From Lederbergia lenta NBRC 16444 (GTDB lineage: Bacteria > Bacillota > Bacilli > Bacillales > Bacillaceae_C): 64,000 nucleotides of DNA. A program made the translations under genes and the position numbers. The notes beneath the pieces are model-generated. The model ran no database searches. It was not told where the DNA came from and saw only the letters and a program-made list of their open reading frames with translations. Shown here piece after piece: positions 7,809 through 16,898 of this stretch (position 1 is the stretch's first letter; the number at the start of each line of letters is the position of its first letter). The DNA is taken from NCBI RefSeq assembly GCF_001591545.1, contig NZ_BCVC01000001.1, positions 372,001-436,000 on the forward strand, written 5' to 3'.

Positions 7809-9554
7809 ATGACAGGATTATCAGTACGGGGAAAAGAACTATGGATGAATAATGAACCTATTCAATTGATTTCCGGAGCAATTCATTATTTTCGTATCGT
7901 TCCAGAATATTGGGAAGACCGACTATTAAAGTTGAAGGCATGCGGATTTAATTGTGTCGAAATATATATCCCGTGGAATTTGCACGAGCCTAAGGAAGGA
8001 GAGTTTAATTTTACTGGAATTGCTAATATAGAAGAATTCATACGTATAGCTGAGCGACTTGAGTTATATGTAATCGCTCGACCTAGTCCATATATATGCG
8101 CAGAATGGGAGTTTGGCGGGTTACCTTCATGGCTTTTAGCAGATCGAAATATGCGGGTTCGTTCCTATTATGAACCGTATTTAGAGAAAGTCGATAATTA
8201 TTATGACGTTATGCTTGGGAAATTAAAGCCGTTACTATATACAAATGGCGGACCGATTATTGCGATGCAGATTGAGAATGAGTATGGAAGCTATGGAAAC
8301 GATAAACGTTATTTAAATTACATAAAAGAATCAATGCTTAAAAGGGATATCGATGTTTTGCTATTTACTTCTGATGGACCGACAGATTTAATGCTGAAAG
8401 GTGGAGCGGTTGAAAATGTACTAGCAACCGTTAATTTTGGATCACGACCAAAGGAATCGTTTGCTAAGTTACAGGAGCATTTTCCAAATACGCCAAACAT
8501 TGTAATGGAATATTGGAATGGCTGGTTTGATCATTGGGGTGAAGAACATCATCAGCGAGATCCACAAGAAGCTGCTGATACGTTTGAGGAAATGCTTAAA
8601 AATGGTGATTCAGTTAACTTTTACATGTTCCATGGAGGAACGAACTTCGGTTTTTACAATGGTGCTAATTTTAGTGATAAGTATGAGCCAACTATTACGA
8701 GTTATGACTATGACTGTCCGATAAGTGAGACAGGGGAGCTTACACCTAAATTTCATGCTGTACGTGAGGCGATTGCTAAACATAAAGACATAGGGGAACT
8801 AGAATTACCTAAGCCGATTGCTAAAATAAATTATGGAAAAGTTGTGATGGAGGAATCACTTAACTTGTTTGAAGTATTAGATCAAATCAGTGCACCTGTG
8901 CAAAATACGCATCCAGAAACAATGGAAAAACTAGGGCAAGATTATGGATTTGTTCTTTACCGTACTTTTTTAAAAGGACCATTGGGTAAGGCGGCATTGA
9001 CGATCCAAGAGGTTCGAGATCGAGCACTTGTATATGTTAATAATGAATATAAAGGTATTATTGATCGTTGGGATAATAAAACGGTGATGATAGAGGTACC
9101 CAAAGAAGGAATCCAGCTTGATATTTTAGTAGAAAATATGGGGCGTATCAATTATGGCCCGTACATGTATGATCCAAAAGGTATTACAGAAGGAGTTCGT
9201 TTTGAAAGACAGTTTTTATTTGACTGGACTATTTATTCATTACCAATGGATAATTTAGACAAACTTAGCTTTCAAGAAACGAATGATCACTCATTAGATA
9301 AACCAACTTTTTACCGCGGTTTCTTTGAAGCAGAGGAAATAGGTGATACATTTATCGAGCTTCCTAGTTGGACAAAAGGTGTCGTGTTTGTAAATGGCTT
9401 TAATTTAGGAAGATATTGGGAGGTTGGCCCGCAGGAAACATTATATGTACCTGGTCCATTATTAAAACAAGGAAAGAATGAGATTGTAGTCTTTGAATTA
9501 CACGGTACAAAGAAACGAGAAATTGATTTAATTGATACACATAAATTAGGTTGA
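7809..9554 (+). CDS. GH35 family beta-galactosidase
   Basis: 581 residues; glycoside hydrolase family 35 releases terminal beta-galactose by a retaining mechanism. The N-terminal TIM barrel has GAIHYFRI and the IYIPWNLHEP motif, the acid/base loop QIENEYGSYG (E156/E158), and the nucleophile region VMEYWNGWFDHWG with E234; GGTNFGFYNGA follows. The C-terminal third is beta-sandwich-like, with FVNGFNLGRYWEVGPQETLYVPG. No signal peptide, so it acts in the cytoplasm on galactosides brought in by the upstream ABC transporter. Last gene of the operon; ribosome site AGGGAG. Specificity for beta-1,3 or beta-1,4 linkages cannot be told. Confidence 0.93.
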   Translation: MTGLSVRGKELWMNNEPIQLISGAIHYFRIVPEYWEDRLLKLKACGFNCVEIYIPWNLHEPKEGEFNFTGIANIEEFIRIAERLELYVIARPSPYICAEWEFGGLPSWLLADRNMRVRSYYEPYLEKVDNYYDVMLGKLKPLLYTNGGPIIAMQIENEYGSYGNDKRYLNYIKESMLKRDIDVLLFTSDGPTDLMLKGGAVENVLATVNFGSRPKESFAKLQEHFPNTPNIVMEYWNGWFDHWGEEHHQRDPQEAADTFEEMLKNGDSVNFYMFHGGTNFGFYNGANFSDKYEPTITSYDYDCPISETGELTPKFHAVREAIAKHKDIGELELPKPIAKINYGKVVMEESLNLFEVLDQISAPVQNTHPETMEKLGQDYGFVLYRTFLKGPLGKAALTIQEVRDRALVYVNNEYKGIIDRWDNKTVMIEVPKEGIQLDILVENMGRINYGPYMYDPKGITEGVRFERQFLFDWTIYSLPMDNLDKLSFQETNDHSLDKPTFYRGFFEAEEIGDTFIELPSWTKGVVFVNGFNLGRYWEVGPQETLYVPGPLLKQGKNEIVVFELHGTKKREIDLIDTHKLG

Positions 9555-9559
9555 TGATG

Positions 9560-9590
9560 AGCAGCCCTATGATGTTGGGCTGCTATTCTT
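9560..9590 (+). terminator. Hairpin ending the beta-galactosidase operon
   Basis: AGCAGCCC (9560-9567) pairs with GGGCTGCT (9577-9584), followed by ATTCTT. The T tract is short, and the stem touches the 3' end of the convergent VanZ-like gene, so it may serve both directions. Confidence 0.65.
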
Positions 9591-10166
9591 ATGGTCATTT
9601 AATTTAAATTTAGTTTTCATGTTCATTAACACTTTTCGTATGGATATCCATAAACGATACCCGATATATCCACCAAGTGTATTCAATATCAAATCATCAA
9701 CATCGAATGTTCTTATCGAGATGATTCCAAAACCACTTAAGATTAATTGAGATATTTCGATTATAAAACTAGATAGGAATACAATTAGAACAGCTTTTTT
9801 TACTGTATTAATATTAAATAAAAGAGATAAGTAAATTCCCAATGGCAAAAGCATGATCAAATTATAAAAGGTTAATTTGACGGAGTTCCAGAAAAACCAA
9901 TCTAAACCATTTTGACGATAAATTGCAATCCAATCCATGACAAAATAAAATGGAATGAACTGGATTTCAATCCTAGCCATTTCCGCAAAAGGGGGTATGT
10001 GAATAACGCCTAGCGTTAGTTTGGCCACATTTAATAGATAAATAATAAAACTATAGAAAAGGGTCCTTTTTAGAATATTTCTCGTTTTATTTTTTATAAA
10101 ATCAGCAATAATTAGTAGTACAATTCCTGTGATAAAAATGATTGCTATTATCGCAATTGTATCCAT
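9567..10166 (-). CDS. VanZ-like membrane protein
   Basis: 199 residues with five or so hydrophobic helices. The family hallmarks are present: a segment NSVKLTFYNLIMLLPLGIYL, the acidic/Ser-rich helix SSFIIEISQLIL and the DVDDLILNTLGGYIGY motif near residues 155-170. VanZ-like proteins are best known from teicoplanin resistance, but most are uncharacterised envelope proteins. It is the last gene of a leftward run, 15 nt after the SEDS gene, and thus probably part of the ECF sigma-controlled cassette. Confidence 0.85.
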   Translation of the reverse strand: MDTIAIIAIIFITGIVLLIIADFIKNKTRNILKRTLFYSFIIYLLNVAKLTLGVIHIPPFAEMARIEIQFIPFYFVMDWIAIYRQNGLDWFFWNSVKLTFYNLIMLLPLGIYLSLLFNINTVKKAVLIVFLSSFIIEISQLILSGFGIISIRTFDVDDLILNTLGGYIGYRLWISIRKVLMNMKTKFKLNDHKNSSPTS

Positions 10167-10181
10167 AACAAACTCCTTACA

Positions 10182-11450
10182 TTAATTTTCGACGGCAGGA
10201 GAAACTAAATCCTTCCGTCGGTATACGCTGAGAACAAGTCCGATCAAAATAGAATTAATTAAAATATGCACGGTTCCATAGCTAATGAATGGTAACCAAA
10301 ATCCAGCAAGTGGTAACCAGCCGAGTACCATCGCAACATTGTAAACGAGGGGCACAGTATAAAGAGTAGCAGCTCCAATAATGATCAGCTGGCCAAATGT
10401 GTCCGGGATTTTATAGGACATCCAGCCCAATCTAACAGTGACAGCAACCAGAAAAAGAACAAGACAAATAGAAAAAAGCCAGCCAAGCGAGTAGGTTAAT
10501 GTTACAAATACTAAGTCTGTGTGTGGTGCTGGAAGAGAAAAGTCTTCCAGTTTTACATTTTGGCCGAACCAATTTGCTTCAGACAAGTACTTTTTAATTT
10601 GGATATTCATAAATCCTGAGCCAACGGCATATTTTTCTGGATTAAAAAACCCTAATAAGCGATGTTTCATATAGAAAGGATTATATCTCCAAATAAGAAG
10701 TGAAGCAGCTCCGATGATCAAAGCGATGAATGCTGCAAGTACTTGTTTTCTCTGTTTGCGAATGATCCAAACGTACATGGTGAAAACCATCGAAATATAC
10801 AGGATAATACTAGATAAATTGCTCACAGGAATATATAGCAGTAATGTAAATGAAAATAATCCGATCATCAGCAGATAACGATGACCATAACGATAAAACA
10901 TCCCCGTCCAGCCAATAAAAAGAAAAGGAAGAACGACTAAGGAATTTGAATTGAAAAATCCGATTCGGATATAGGGATATCCATTGATAGAGGTGCCAAA
11001 ATAGAAAAATACAATTAGAATAACACCTATTATACCAATGAAAATCCATATTTTATCTTTCAGTTTTCGATAATCAAATAACATGATGCTAAAGGCACAA
11101 ACAATACCTAAGAAAATACTGACGGTTTGTTTATAAATAGAAGGCTGATATTCAAAATTAGTGATTAAGAGTGGGAGCAACCCAACCAATTGCAAAAAGA
11201 TAAAGAGACTTAATAAACTCCAGTCCACTTTTGGTCGATGCAAACGGCCCATCTTTAACCCAAGTTTCATAGGATCGCCCATATTCAGAACAGCTTGGAT
11301 TTCTGCTTCCTCTTTACACATCCCCGATTTTGTTAATTGCTGAACCGTTTCTTCAATATGTTTGCCAAGTTCAAGTGCTACAAATTCTTTAGCTTCCCTT
11401 GATTTAATCTGACTTTTTACGAGATGTAGAAATGATTTCTTCTTACTCAT
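10182..11450 (-). CDS. SEDS family (FtsW/RodA/SpoVE-like) protein with N-terminal permease-prefix (HAAS-like) domain
   Basis: 422 residues. Residues 1-75 are soluble and helical (LELGKHIEETVQQLTKSGMCKEEAEIQAV), the kind of prefix domain that usually pairs with PadR-type regulators. The rest is a multi-helix SEDS protein: RLLGFFNPEKYAVGSGF, then PAPHTDLVFV and the final GWLPLAGFWLPFISYGT. SEDS proteins polymerise lipid II into glycan strands. The Asp in HTDLVF matches the likely catalytic aspartate of RodA/FtsW, but the usual GEE.G that follows is replaced by TYSLG, so activity may be altered. It overlaps the PadR gene by 8 nt. It is not one of the core rodA/ftsW genes, judging from the prefix domain and neighbours. 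Confidence 0.85.
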   Translation of the reverse strand: MSKKKSFLHLVKSQIKSREAKEFVALELGKHIEETVQQLTKSGMCKEEAEIQAVLNMGDPMKLGLKMGRLHRPKVDWSLLSLFIFLQLVGLLPLLITNFEYQPSIYKQTVSIFLGIVCAFSIMLFDYRKLKDKIWIFIGIIGVILIVFFYFGTSINGYPYIRIGFFNSNSLVVLPFLFIGWTGMFYRYGHRYLLMIGLFSFTLLLYIPVSNLSSIILYISMVFTMYVWIIRKQRKQVLAAFIALIIGAASLLIWRYNPFYMKHRLLGFFNPEKYAVGSGFMNIQIKKYLSEANWFGQNVKLEDFSLPAPHTDLVFVTLTYSLGWLFSICLVLFLVAVTVRLGWMSYKIPDTFGQLIIIGAATLYTVPLVYNVAMVLGWLPLAGFWLPFISYGTVHILINSILIGLVLSVYRRKDLVSPAVEN

Positions 11451-11856
11451 AGGATAAATTCCCTTGCAACAAATCCTTTAGTGGCTTCGATAGTAATCCT
11501 TGCTTAGCTTCCATTTTTCGCAAATGTCTATGTCCTTTGTGATTTAGAAAATATTGTTTTACATTCTCTTGGTTCCACTCAGATGAAATAAATTCCTTTT
11601 GCTCAAGATCATGTAATAATATGTACAGTGATCCTTCATTCTCTTCAAACTTTTTCATACCACGAGCAAATAGGTGCTGTAGTAGTTCATATCCGTTCTT
11701 CCTCTTGGAAAGAAGTTGTAAGATGGCAAGCAACACTTCATCCTCATTTTCTTCATCTCTTAGAATGGATTTATAAATATTTTTTCGATGTTGCTCTGTA
11801 AATTCTAGTTGATTGGACACCTGGCTTTTTTTGAGTTTTTTTAATCTGTCTTCCAC
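11443..11856 (-). CDS. PadR-family transcriptional regulator
   Basis: 137 residues. The winged-helix core is recognisable from LAILQLLSKRKNGYELLQHLF and the wing EGSLYILLHDLEQKEFISSEW (parts shown), with a basic N-terminal extension of about 35 residues. PadR proteins repress genes for membrane or stress functions. The gene lies between an ECF sigma factor (6-nt gap) and the SEDS protein (8-nt overlap), so all three are translated from one mRNA. In comparable loci PadR-like proteins act together with prefix-domain membrane proteins; whether it plays an anti-sigma role here is unknown. Confidence 0.85.
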   Translation of the reverse strand: MEDRLKKLKKSQVSNQLEFTEQHRKNIYKSILRDEENEDEVLLAILQLLSKRKNGYELLQHLFARGMKKFEENEGSLYILLHDLEQKEFISSEWNQENVKQYFLNHKGHRHLRKMEAKQGLLSKPLKDLLQGNLSYE

Positions 11857-11862
11857 GAATAA

Positions 11863-12396
11863 TCACCCTTCCAAACTTTCTTTTAAAAGTGTTTTTGCTC
11901 GCCGCATGCGAGTTTTAATCGTGTTTTGTTTTACTCCCGTGAGCAATTCGATTTCTTTGATCGACATCTCTTCGAAATAATGTAAATAAATAGGTTCACG
12001 GAATTTCAGTGGCAACTGCAAAATTGCTTTTATCAATTTGCTATCCTCATTTAATTGAATCACCGCTTGTTCCACATGATCATGATCAGATGCTGGCTCA
12101 ACCTCACTTTCATATGTAAGCAGAACCTTGCGGTGGTGCCAACTCCTTAAATAATCTTTACAATGGTTAATAGCAATCCGCCATAACCAAGTTTTGAAAT
12201 TGGAATGGTGCTGAAATGTATGTAAGCTTTTATAGCATTTTATAAATATCTCCTGCGTTAAATCTTCAGCGATTGCGTTGTTTTTTACATAGGAATAAGC
12301 GAGCTGTAAAATCGCTTGTCCGTAATCTGTCATAATCTGATCGAAAGCTATCTCATCTTCTGTCACTTGAAGCGCTTCAGCAACAATTTCTTTCAC
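11863..12396 (-). CDS. ECF-type RNA polymerase sigma factor
   Basis: 177 residues. Region 2 reads LAYSYVKNNAIAEDLTQEIF followed by FKTWLWRIAINHCKDYLR; region 4 has LPLKFREPIYLHYFEEMSIKEI and the HTH LTGVKQNTIKTRMRRAK (parts shown). The start is set at GTG 12396 because AGGAGG stands 9 nt upstream; the ATG at 12417 would place that ribosome site inside the gene. First gene of a leftward cassette with PadR, SEDS and VanZ-like genes and no obvious classical anti-sigma gene. A candidate ECF promoter upstream (12430-12456) suggests it activates its own operon. Confidence 0.88.
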   Translation of the reverse strand: MKEIVAEALQVTEDEIAFDQIMTDYGQAILQLAYSYVKNNAIAEDLTQEIFIKCYKSLHTFQHHSNFKTWLWRIAINHCKDYLRSWHHRKVLLTYESEVEPASDHDHVEQAVIQLNEDSKLIKAILQLPLKFREPIYLHYFEEMSIKEIELLTGVKQNTIKTRMRRAKTLLKESLEG

Positions 12397-12418
12397 AAAT
12401 TCATACCTCCTTACCATG

Positions 12419-12483
12419 CATATCTATTAGACGATGCCATGTGAGTGCTGGTTTTCATTATATAAAAAAGTTTGGTTTTCCGC
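12419..12483 (+). repeat. Direct repeat, copy 1, left of the MCP gene
   Basis: About 65 bp starting CATATCT and including CGATGC, ATGTGAGTG and TTATATAA, closely matched by 14786-14849 in the same orientation. It contains the candidate ECF promoter. The two copies bracket the chemoreceptor gene. Confidence 0.75.
12430..12456 (-). promoter_or_regulatory. Candidate ECF sigma promoter for the sigma/PadR/SEDS/VanZ operon
   Basis: Read leftward, GAAAACC (12456-12450) is followed by a 16-nt spacer and CGTC (12433-12430), close to the AAC / CGTC core seen in SigW/SigM/SigX-type promoters. Predicted transcription start lies near 12422, giving a ~25-nt leader that contains the AGGAGG of the sigma gene. 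Assignment to the operon's own sigma factor is inference. Confidence 0.5.
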
Positions 12484-12664
12484 TATTTTACATGGAGGAT
12501 TAGCTAGTTATGTATGTTTGTAAAAATGGGTGTCGTATTGTAAGGAATTTTAGCATAGTCTCCCTTCAATATTGGACATGCTTTACATTTAAATGTGCTA
12601 AAATAAATTGATTCGCAGATAGTTATACCACTCACTTAAATATTAATATATGAGGAGATTTGCA

Positions 12665-14647
12665 ATGAAAAAGATATTTCAACTAGATAGCTTGAACAAA
12701 AAATTACTTGCTATTTTTCTGACCTTAACGATTATTCCATTAATTATTACAGTAATTGTTATTTATTATGCGACTGAACAAGGATTTACAAAGCTTATTA
12801 CGAATCAGCAGAAGGAAATGGAGCATACGATTGAAGCACAATTCAATAAGGTCGCAGAAGATCTCCTTAACATAACAACTATTTACGCAAGTAATACAGA
12901 ACTTGTCTCCGCATTTCAATCAGAAGAGCGAGATGAACTACTACAAAAAGTGAATCCAATTTATTCACGTCTCCAATCAGAACATGGCCTTAATGTATTG
13001 GAATTCGGAGACGCATCTGGGATTGTTTTTCTACGAGGTCACAACCCGAGAGAGCACGGAGATGATAAAAGTAAGTTGCCAGCAATTCAAAACTCTTTAA
13101 ATGGAAAAGCTATTTCTGGTTTTGAATTTGGTAAAAGTGGTCTTTCTGTCCGTGCTTTTGCTCCAATTATCTCCAACAACGAGATCATTGGAACAATACA
13201 AACAGGTGTAGATGGTGCATTTTTGGAGGATCTAAATAATATGTTACAAGGTGTAGCGATAGATTTATATAATCAAGACGGAATGATTGTTGTGTCATCG
13301 GAAGAAGCACATGTGGGTGAGGTGATAGATCATGCTTCAGTCTTAACTTCTGTAAAGAAAGGAGAAACCGTATCATATAGTGACAACGAAATACTGACAA
13401 CCTACTTACCTATGTATGATCCAACACACAATGAAATCATAGGAGCAATTGGAATCAATCAAGATATAACTGTTATTCAAGACACGAAACAACAAATTAC
13501 GATGATTGCATTAATTATAACTGCTGTAACATTGATCATTGTGCTGTTTGTTGTTATTAAGTTTAGTAAAACTATTTCGAATCCCATTAAAAATATTGCC
13601 TTATTAATGGGGGAACTTTCTAAAGGTAATTTAAAAGTTTCAATAAAAGATTGCAAACGCAATGATGAAATTGGTCAATTAACAGCAGCGATGCAAATGA
13701 TGAAAAATAATCTTCATAATACAATTGAACAGGTTGCAGCAGCTTCTAATAAAGTAACATTACAAAGTGAAGAATTAACGCAATCAGCAACGGAAGTGAA
13801 ATCAGGGTCAGAACAAATAGCTATGACTATGCAAGAAATTGCATCAGGGACAGAAAAACAAGCGGATAGTGCGAGTGAATTAGCTTCCACTATGGGAATT
13901 CTTGCGGCAAAAATTCAAGAAGCAAACGAAAAAGGCGAACAAGCTCAAGAATCATCAGGAAAAGTTCTAGAGATGACAAATGAAGGAAAGAATTTAATGA
14001 AAGCATCCAATCAGCAAATGATGAAGATTGATGATATTGTCCAAGTAGCAGTCAGAAAGATGGATAACTTAAACAATCAGGCTCAAGAAATATCTGAGTT
14101 AGTTTTTGTTATTCACCGAGTTGCTAATCAAACGAACCTTCTAGCATTGAATGCGTCAATTGAGGCTGCTAGGGCTGGCGAGCATGGTAAAGGATTTGCG
14201 ATTGTGGCAGAGGAAGTTAGAAAACTCGCTGAGCAAGTATCGATATCTGTTACAGATATCACTGAAATAGTAAGTAAAGTTCAAAATGAATCTAGAAATG
14301 TCGTAGAATCATTAAAGACTGGATACACAGAAGTAGCACAAGGAACAATTAAAATAAAAACAACTAATGAAACCTTTAATGAAATAAGTTCGTCTGTAAC
14401 AAGCATGGTATATAATATTAAAAATATATCTGAAAACTTAACTGATATTACAGCAAGTAGCCAAATAATGAATGGTTCGATTGAAGAAATTGCAGCAATC
14501 TCCGAAGAAGCAGCTGCGGGAGTAGAGGAAACCTCTGCTACAACACAACAATCAAGTAGTTCTATGGAAGAAGTTGCGGGAAGCTCTGAGCAACTTGCTG
14601 AATTGGCAGATCAGTTAAATGAATTGATTCGTCAATTTAAAATTTAA
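12665..14647 (+). CDS. Transmembrane methyl-accepting chemotaxis protein
   Basis: 660 residues. Short basic N-terminus, first membrane helix [22 protein letters not shown], an extracellular Cache-type sensor of about 240 residues ([32 protein letters not shown]), second helix [17 protein letters not shown] near residues 276-296, HAMP domain ([22 protein letters not shown]), then a long signalling coiled coil with the tip [20 protein letters not shown]. It relays an external chemical signal to CheA/CheW. Start placed at ATG 12665 with GAGGAGA 7 nt upstream rather than an in-frame ATG five codons earlier. It is a single-gene unit flanked by ~65-bp direct repeats, suggesting duplication or insertion. 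Confidence 0.93.
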   Translation: MKKIFQLDSLNKKLLAIFLTLTIIPLIITVIVIYYATEQGFTKLITNQQKEMEHTIEAQFNKVAEDLLNITTIYASNTELVSAFQSEERDELLQKVNPIYSRLQSEHGLNVLEFGDASGIVFLRGHNPREHGDDKSKLPAIQNSLNGKAISGFEFGKSGLSVRAFAPIISNNEIIGTIQTGVDGAFLEDLNNMLQGVAIDLYNQDGMIVVSSEEAHVGEVIDHASVLTSVKKGETVSYSDNEILTTYLPMYDPTHNEIIGAIGINQDITVIQDTKQQITMIALIITAVTLIIVLFVVIKFSKTISNPIKNIALLMGELSKGNLKVSIKDCKRNDEIGQLTAAMQMMKNNLHNTIEQVAAASNKVTLQSEELTQSATEVKSGSEQIAMTMQEIASGTEKQADSASELASTMGILAAKIQEANEKGEQAQESSGKVLEMTNEGKNLMKASNQQMMKIDDIVQVAVRKMDNLNNQAQEISELVFVIHRVANQTNLLALNASIEAARAGEHGKGFAIVAEEVRKLAEQVSISVTDITEIVSKVQNESRNVVESLKTGYTEVAQGTIKIKTTNETFNEISSSVTSMVYNIKNISENLTDITASSQIMNGSIEEIAAISEEAAAGVEETSATTQQSSSSMEEVAGSSEQLAELADQLNELIRQFKI

Positions 14648-14785
14648 AAGAAACTAAATGGTTAATCAAACTGATCGTTCATCCATGTGCGGTCAGTTTA
14701 ATTGTACACAGAGAGAAATTTGTGTATTAATAAATTCTATTTTGATAGTAGTAAATTTTTAAAAATGGAATATAAGCTAAATAAA

Positions 14786-14849
14786 CATATCTTGTAGGCG
14801 ATGCGATGTGAGTGTTGTTTTTCTTTATATAACAAAGTTTGATTACGCT
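14786..14849 (+). repeat. Direct repeat, copy 2, right of the MCP gene
   Basis: Matches 12419-12483 at most positions (CATATCT, CGATGC, ATGTGAGTG, TTATATAA, AAAGTTTG). In the leftward reading its -10-like element is CGCC instead of CGTC, so it is probably a non-functional promoter copy; it lies just before the FAD oxidoreductase operon. Confidence 0.75.
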
Positions 14850-14904
14850 TGCAAACTAGATTCTGCTACAATGTAAGAAAATCCATCTTTCTATGGGGGA
14901 TAAA

Positions 14905-16347
14905 TTGAGAAAATCAAAAATCATTGTAAGTGTTTGTGTTATTTTGTTTATTATCTGTTATGCTATTTTCTTTCTCTTTTCTATACAGAAAAAAGATCAA
15001 GATGAGCTCTTAATGAATGATGTTGGGCGGTTGGTTCCTATTAAAGTGCGTGAGGTCATTCAGGGGCAAGAAACAGAGCAAATTCAGCAAATACTTCAAG
15101 AAGCGAAAGAGAAAGACTTGAAAATTTCGATAGCTGGGAAACAACATAGTCAAGGTGGGCATACGTATTTTAAAGATGCAATTGTGTTAGACATGACAAC
15201 GTATAATCGCATCATTAGGGTGCTGCCAGAAGAGAAGTTGATCACTGTTCAAAGCGGTGCTACATGGGAGGATGTCCAAGAAACAATCAATCCTTACAAT
15301 CTATCGATTAAAACGATGCAAGCTCCAAATATATTTACGATTGGTGGATCAATGAGTGTGAATGTACATGGAAGAGATATTCGCTTTGGACCGCTTATTG
15401 ATAGTATTCGTTCCTTCCGGCTGATGAATGCAGATGGTAAGATTTTGGACGTGAGCAGAACAGAGAATGAGGAACTGTTTAGGCTCGTGAATGGTGGGTA
15501 TGGGTTATTTGGAGTTATTCTCGATGTCGACATTGAGTTGACAGATGATGTTGTTTATCAAGCAAATAATCAATGGATAGATTATCAAGACTATCCAGCC
15601 TATTTTAAAAATGAGGTATTAGCGAACCCGAATATAGAGATGCATAATTCGCGAATATCAGTTGCACCGAATCATTTTTTAACAGAAATGTATGTAACAA
15701 ATTATTCTCGTGTGGATGAAAATCTGAAGGAATATAATGAGTTGCTTGATGAAAAATATGTGCGTAGGAATAAATTTGCATTTGGTCTATCAAGACATTT
15801 TGATTGGGGGAAAAACTTCGTATGGTATGTGCAAAAGCAAGCCTTTAAAGATGGAAAAGAAGTATGGCTATCGAGGAATAATGTAATGCGGCCTGAAATT
15901 CAGTTTTTAGATTATGAAGGGAAAAGTGATACAGATATTCTTCAAGAATACTTTGTACCAGTTGATGATTTTCCGCTATTTATTGATAGATTAAGAGAAA
16001 TTTTAGAAGGTAGTGAAATGAATGTATTAAATATTACTGTACGATATGTACCTAAAAACGAAGAAGCAATCCTTTCGTATGCGAAGGAAGATATGTTTGC
16101 CTTAGTATTCTTAATTAATCAAGGGATTGCAGAAAAAGAGATTGATAAAACAGGGAAGATTGTGAGGGAAATCATAGATCTTGCGCTTGAATTGGATGGC
16201 AGCTATTACTTACCTTATTATTTATATCCAACGAAAGAACAAATGAGAAAAGCTTATCCATTGACAGATGAATTTTTCAAGAGGAAAAAGCAATATGATC
16301 CTAAGGAGCGATTTGTAAGTGAGTTTTATGAGGAGTATAGACAATGA
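14905..16347 (+). CDS. Membrane-anchored FAD-binding oxidoreductase (PCMH/FAD_binding_4 type)
   Basis: 480 residues from TTG 14905, chosen because GGGGGAT lies 5 nt upstream; an in-frame ATG at 14893 has no ribosome site. An N-terminal helix (IIVSVCVILFIICYAIFFLF) anchors it, catalytic part probably outside. The FAD domain shows IAGKQHSQGGHTY and NIFTIGGSMSVNVHGRD near residue 150, as in the sugar-lactone/oligosaccharide oxidase superfamily (alditol oxidase, D-arabinono-lactone oxidase, DprE1). Substrate unknown. The stop overlaps the next start by 4 nt. Operon partners are a half-size MFS protein and an amidase. Confidence 0.8.
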   Translation: MRKSKIIVSVCVILFIICYAIFFLFSIQKKDQDELLMNDVGRLVPIKVREVIQGQETEQIQQILQEAKEKDLKISIAGKQHSQGGHTYFKDAIVLDMTTYNRIIRVLPEEKLITVQSGATWEDVQETINPYNLSIKTMQAPNIFTIGGSMSVNVHGRDIRFGPLIDSIRSFRLMNADGKILDVSRTENEELFRLVNGGYGLFGVILDVDIELTDDVVYQANNQWIDYQDYPAYFKNEVLANPNIEMHNSRISVAPNHFLTEMYVTNYSRVDENLKEYNELLDEKYVRRNKFAFGLSRHFDWGKNFVWYVQKQAFKDGKEVWLSRNNVMRPEIQFLDYEGKSDTDILQEYFVPVDDFPLFIDRLREILEGSEMNVLNITVRYVPKNEEAILSYAKEDMFALVFLINQGIAEKEIDKTGKIVREIIDLALELDGSYYLPYYLYPTKEQMRKAYPLTDEFFKRKKQYDPKERFVSEFYEEYRQ

Positions 16348-16898
16348 GATGGATAGTTATTTCACAAAGCATTGCGATTCTAGGAAGCAGTCTTGTCTTC
16401 CCATTCTATTTAATATTCATTAAGGAGGTGGGAGGGGGATTCCTCCAGTATGGAATTTCATATGGTTTATTTATGATGAGCTCAGCACTCGTCCATCTTT
16501 TCATTGGTAAGCTTTCTGATAGAGTAGGAAGAACATTATTTTTGTTAGTTAATAGTTGGGGGATGTCCATATTATTGTTGTTTTTCCCAATTATCACGAT
16601 GGTGTGGCAAGTATATACACTGCAAATATTGCTTGGAATGGTTGGTGCAATGCAGAAAACAAGCGAAAAAGCATTACTCGCTGATTTTACGGAAGGTGTG
16701 AACCGCGGCTCTGTTATTGGTCGCTATCATTTTTGGACATCGGTTTTTTCTGGTGCAGCAGTCATGCTTGGCGGATTGATGATTGATTTGTTTACGCTAG
16801 ATATTATTTTTTATATTAGCTCGTTTGTTTTATTTGTGAGTGGCTTTTTTATTTTGAAAATAAAAGAGAAGGGGGACTTGATAAATGGAAAATCCTAA
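16344..16898 (+). CDS. Half-size (six-helix) MFS-like membrane protein
   Basis: 184 residues resembling the N-terminal half of a 12-helix major facilitator. Six hydrophobic helices can be counted and the MFS motif A, GKLSDRVGR, lies between helices 2 and 3. There is no C-terminal half: the frame ends with a basic tail and the amidase gene starts inside its last codons (14-nt overlap). No frameshifted continuation is visible. It starts within the stop of the oxidoreductase gene (ATGA). It might dimerise to form a full transporter, or be a remnant kept for coupling; both are inference. Confidence 0.75.
   Translation: MRWIVISQSIAILGSSLVFPFYLIFIKEVGGGFLQYGISYGLFMMSSALVHLFIGKLSDRVGRTLFLLVNSWGMSILLLFFPIITMVWQVYTLQILLGMVGAMQKTSEKALLADFTEGVNRGSVIGRYHFWTSVFSGAAVMLGGLMIDLFTLDIIFYISSFVLFVSGFFILKIKEKGDLINGKS

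Noticed and set aside
9567-10166. Calling the VanZ-like protein a glycopeptide-resistance gene
   Set aside because: No vanRSHAX genes are present; VanZ-like domains are widespread in envelope proteins of unknown role.
16344-16898. Frameshifted full-length MFS transporter
   Set aside because: No C-terminal MFS half is found in any frame downstream; the amidase gene starts immediately and is intact.
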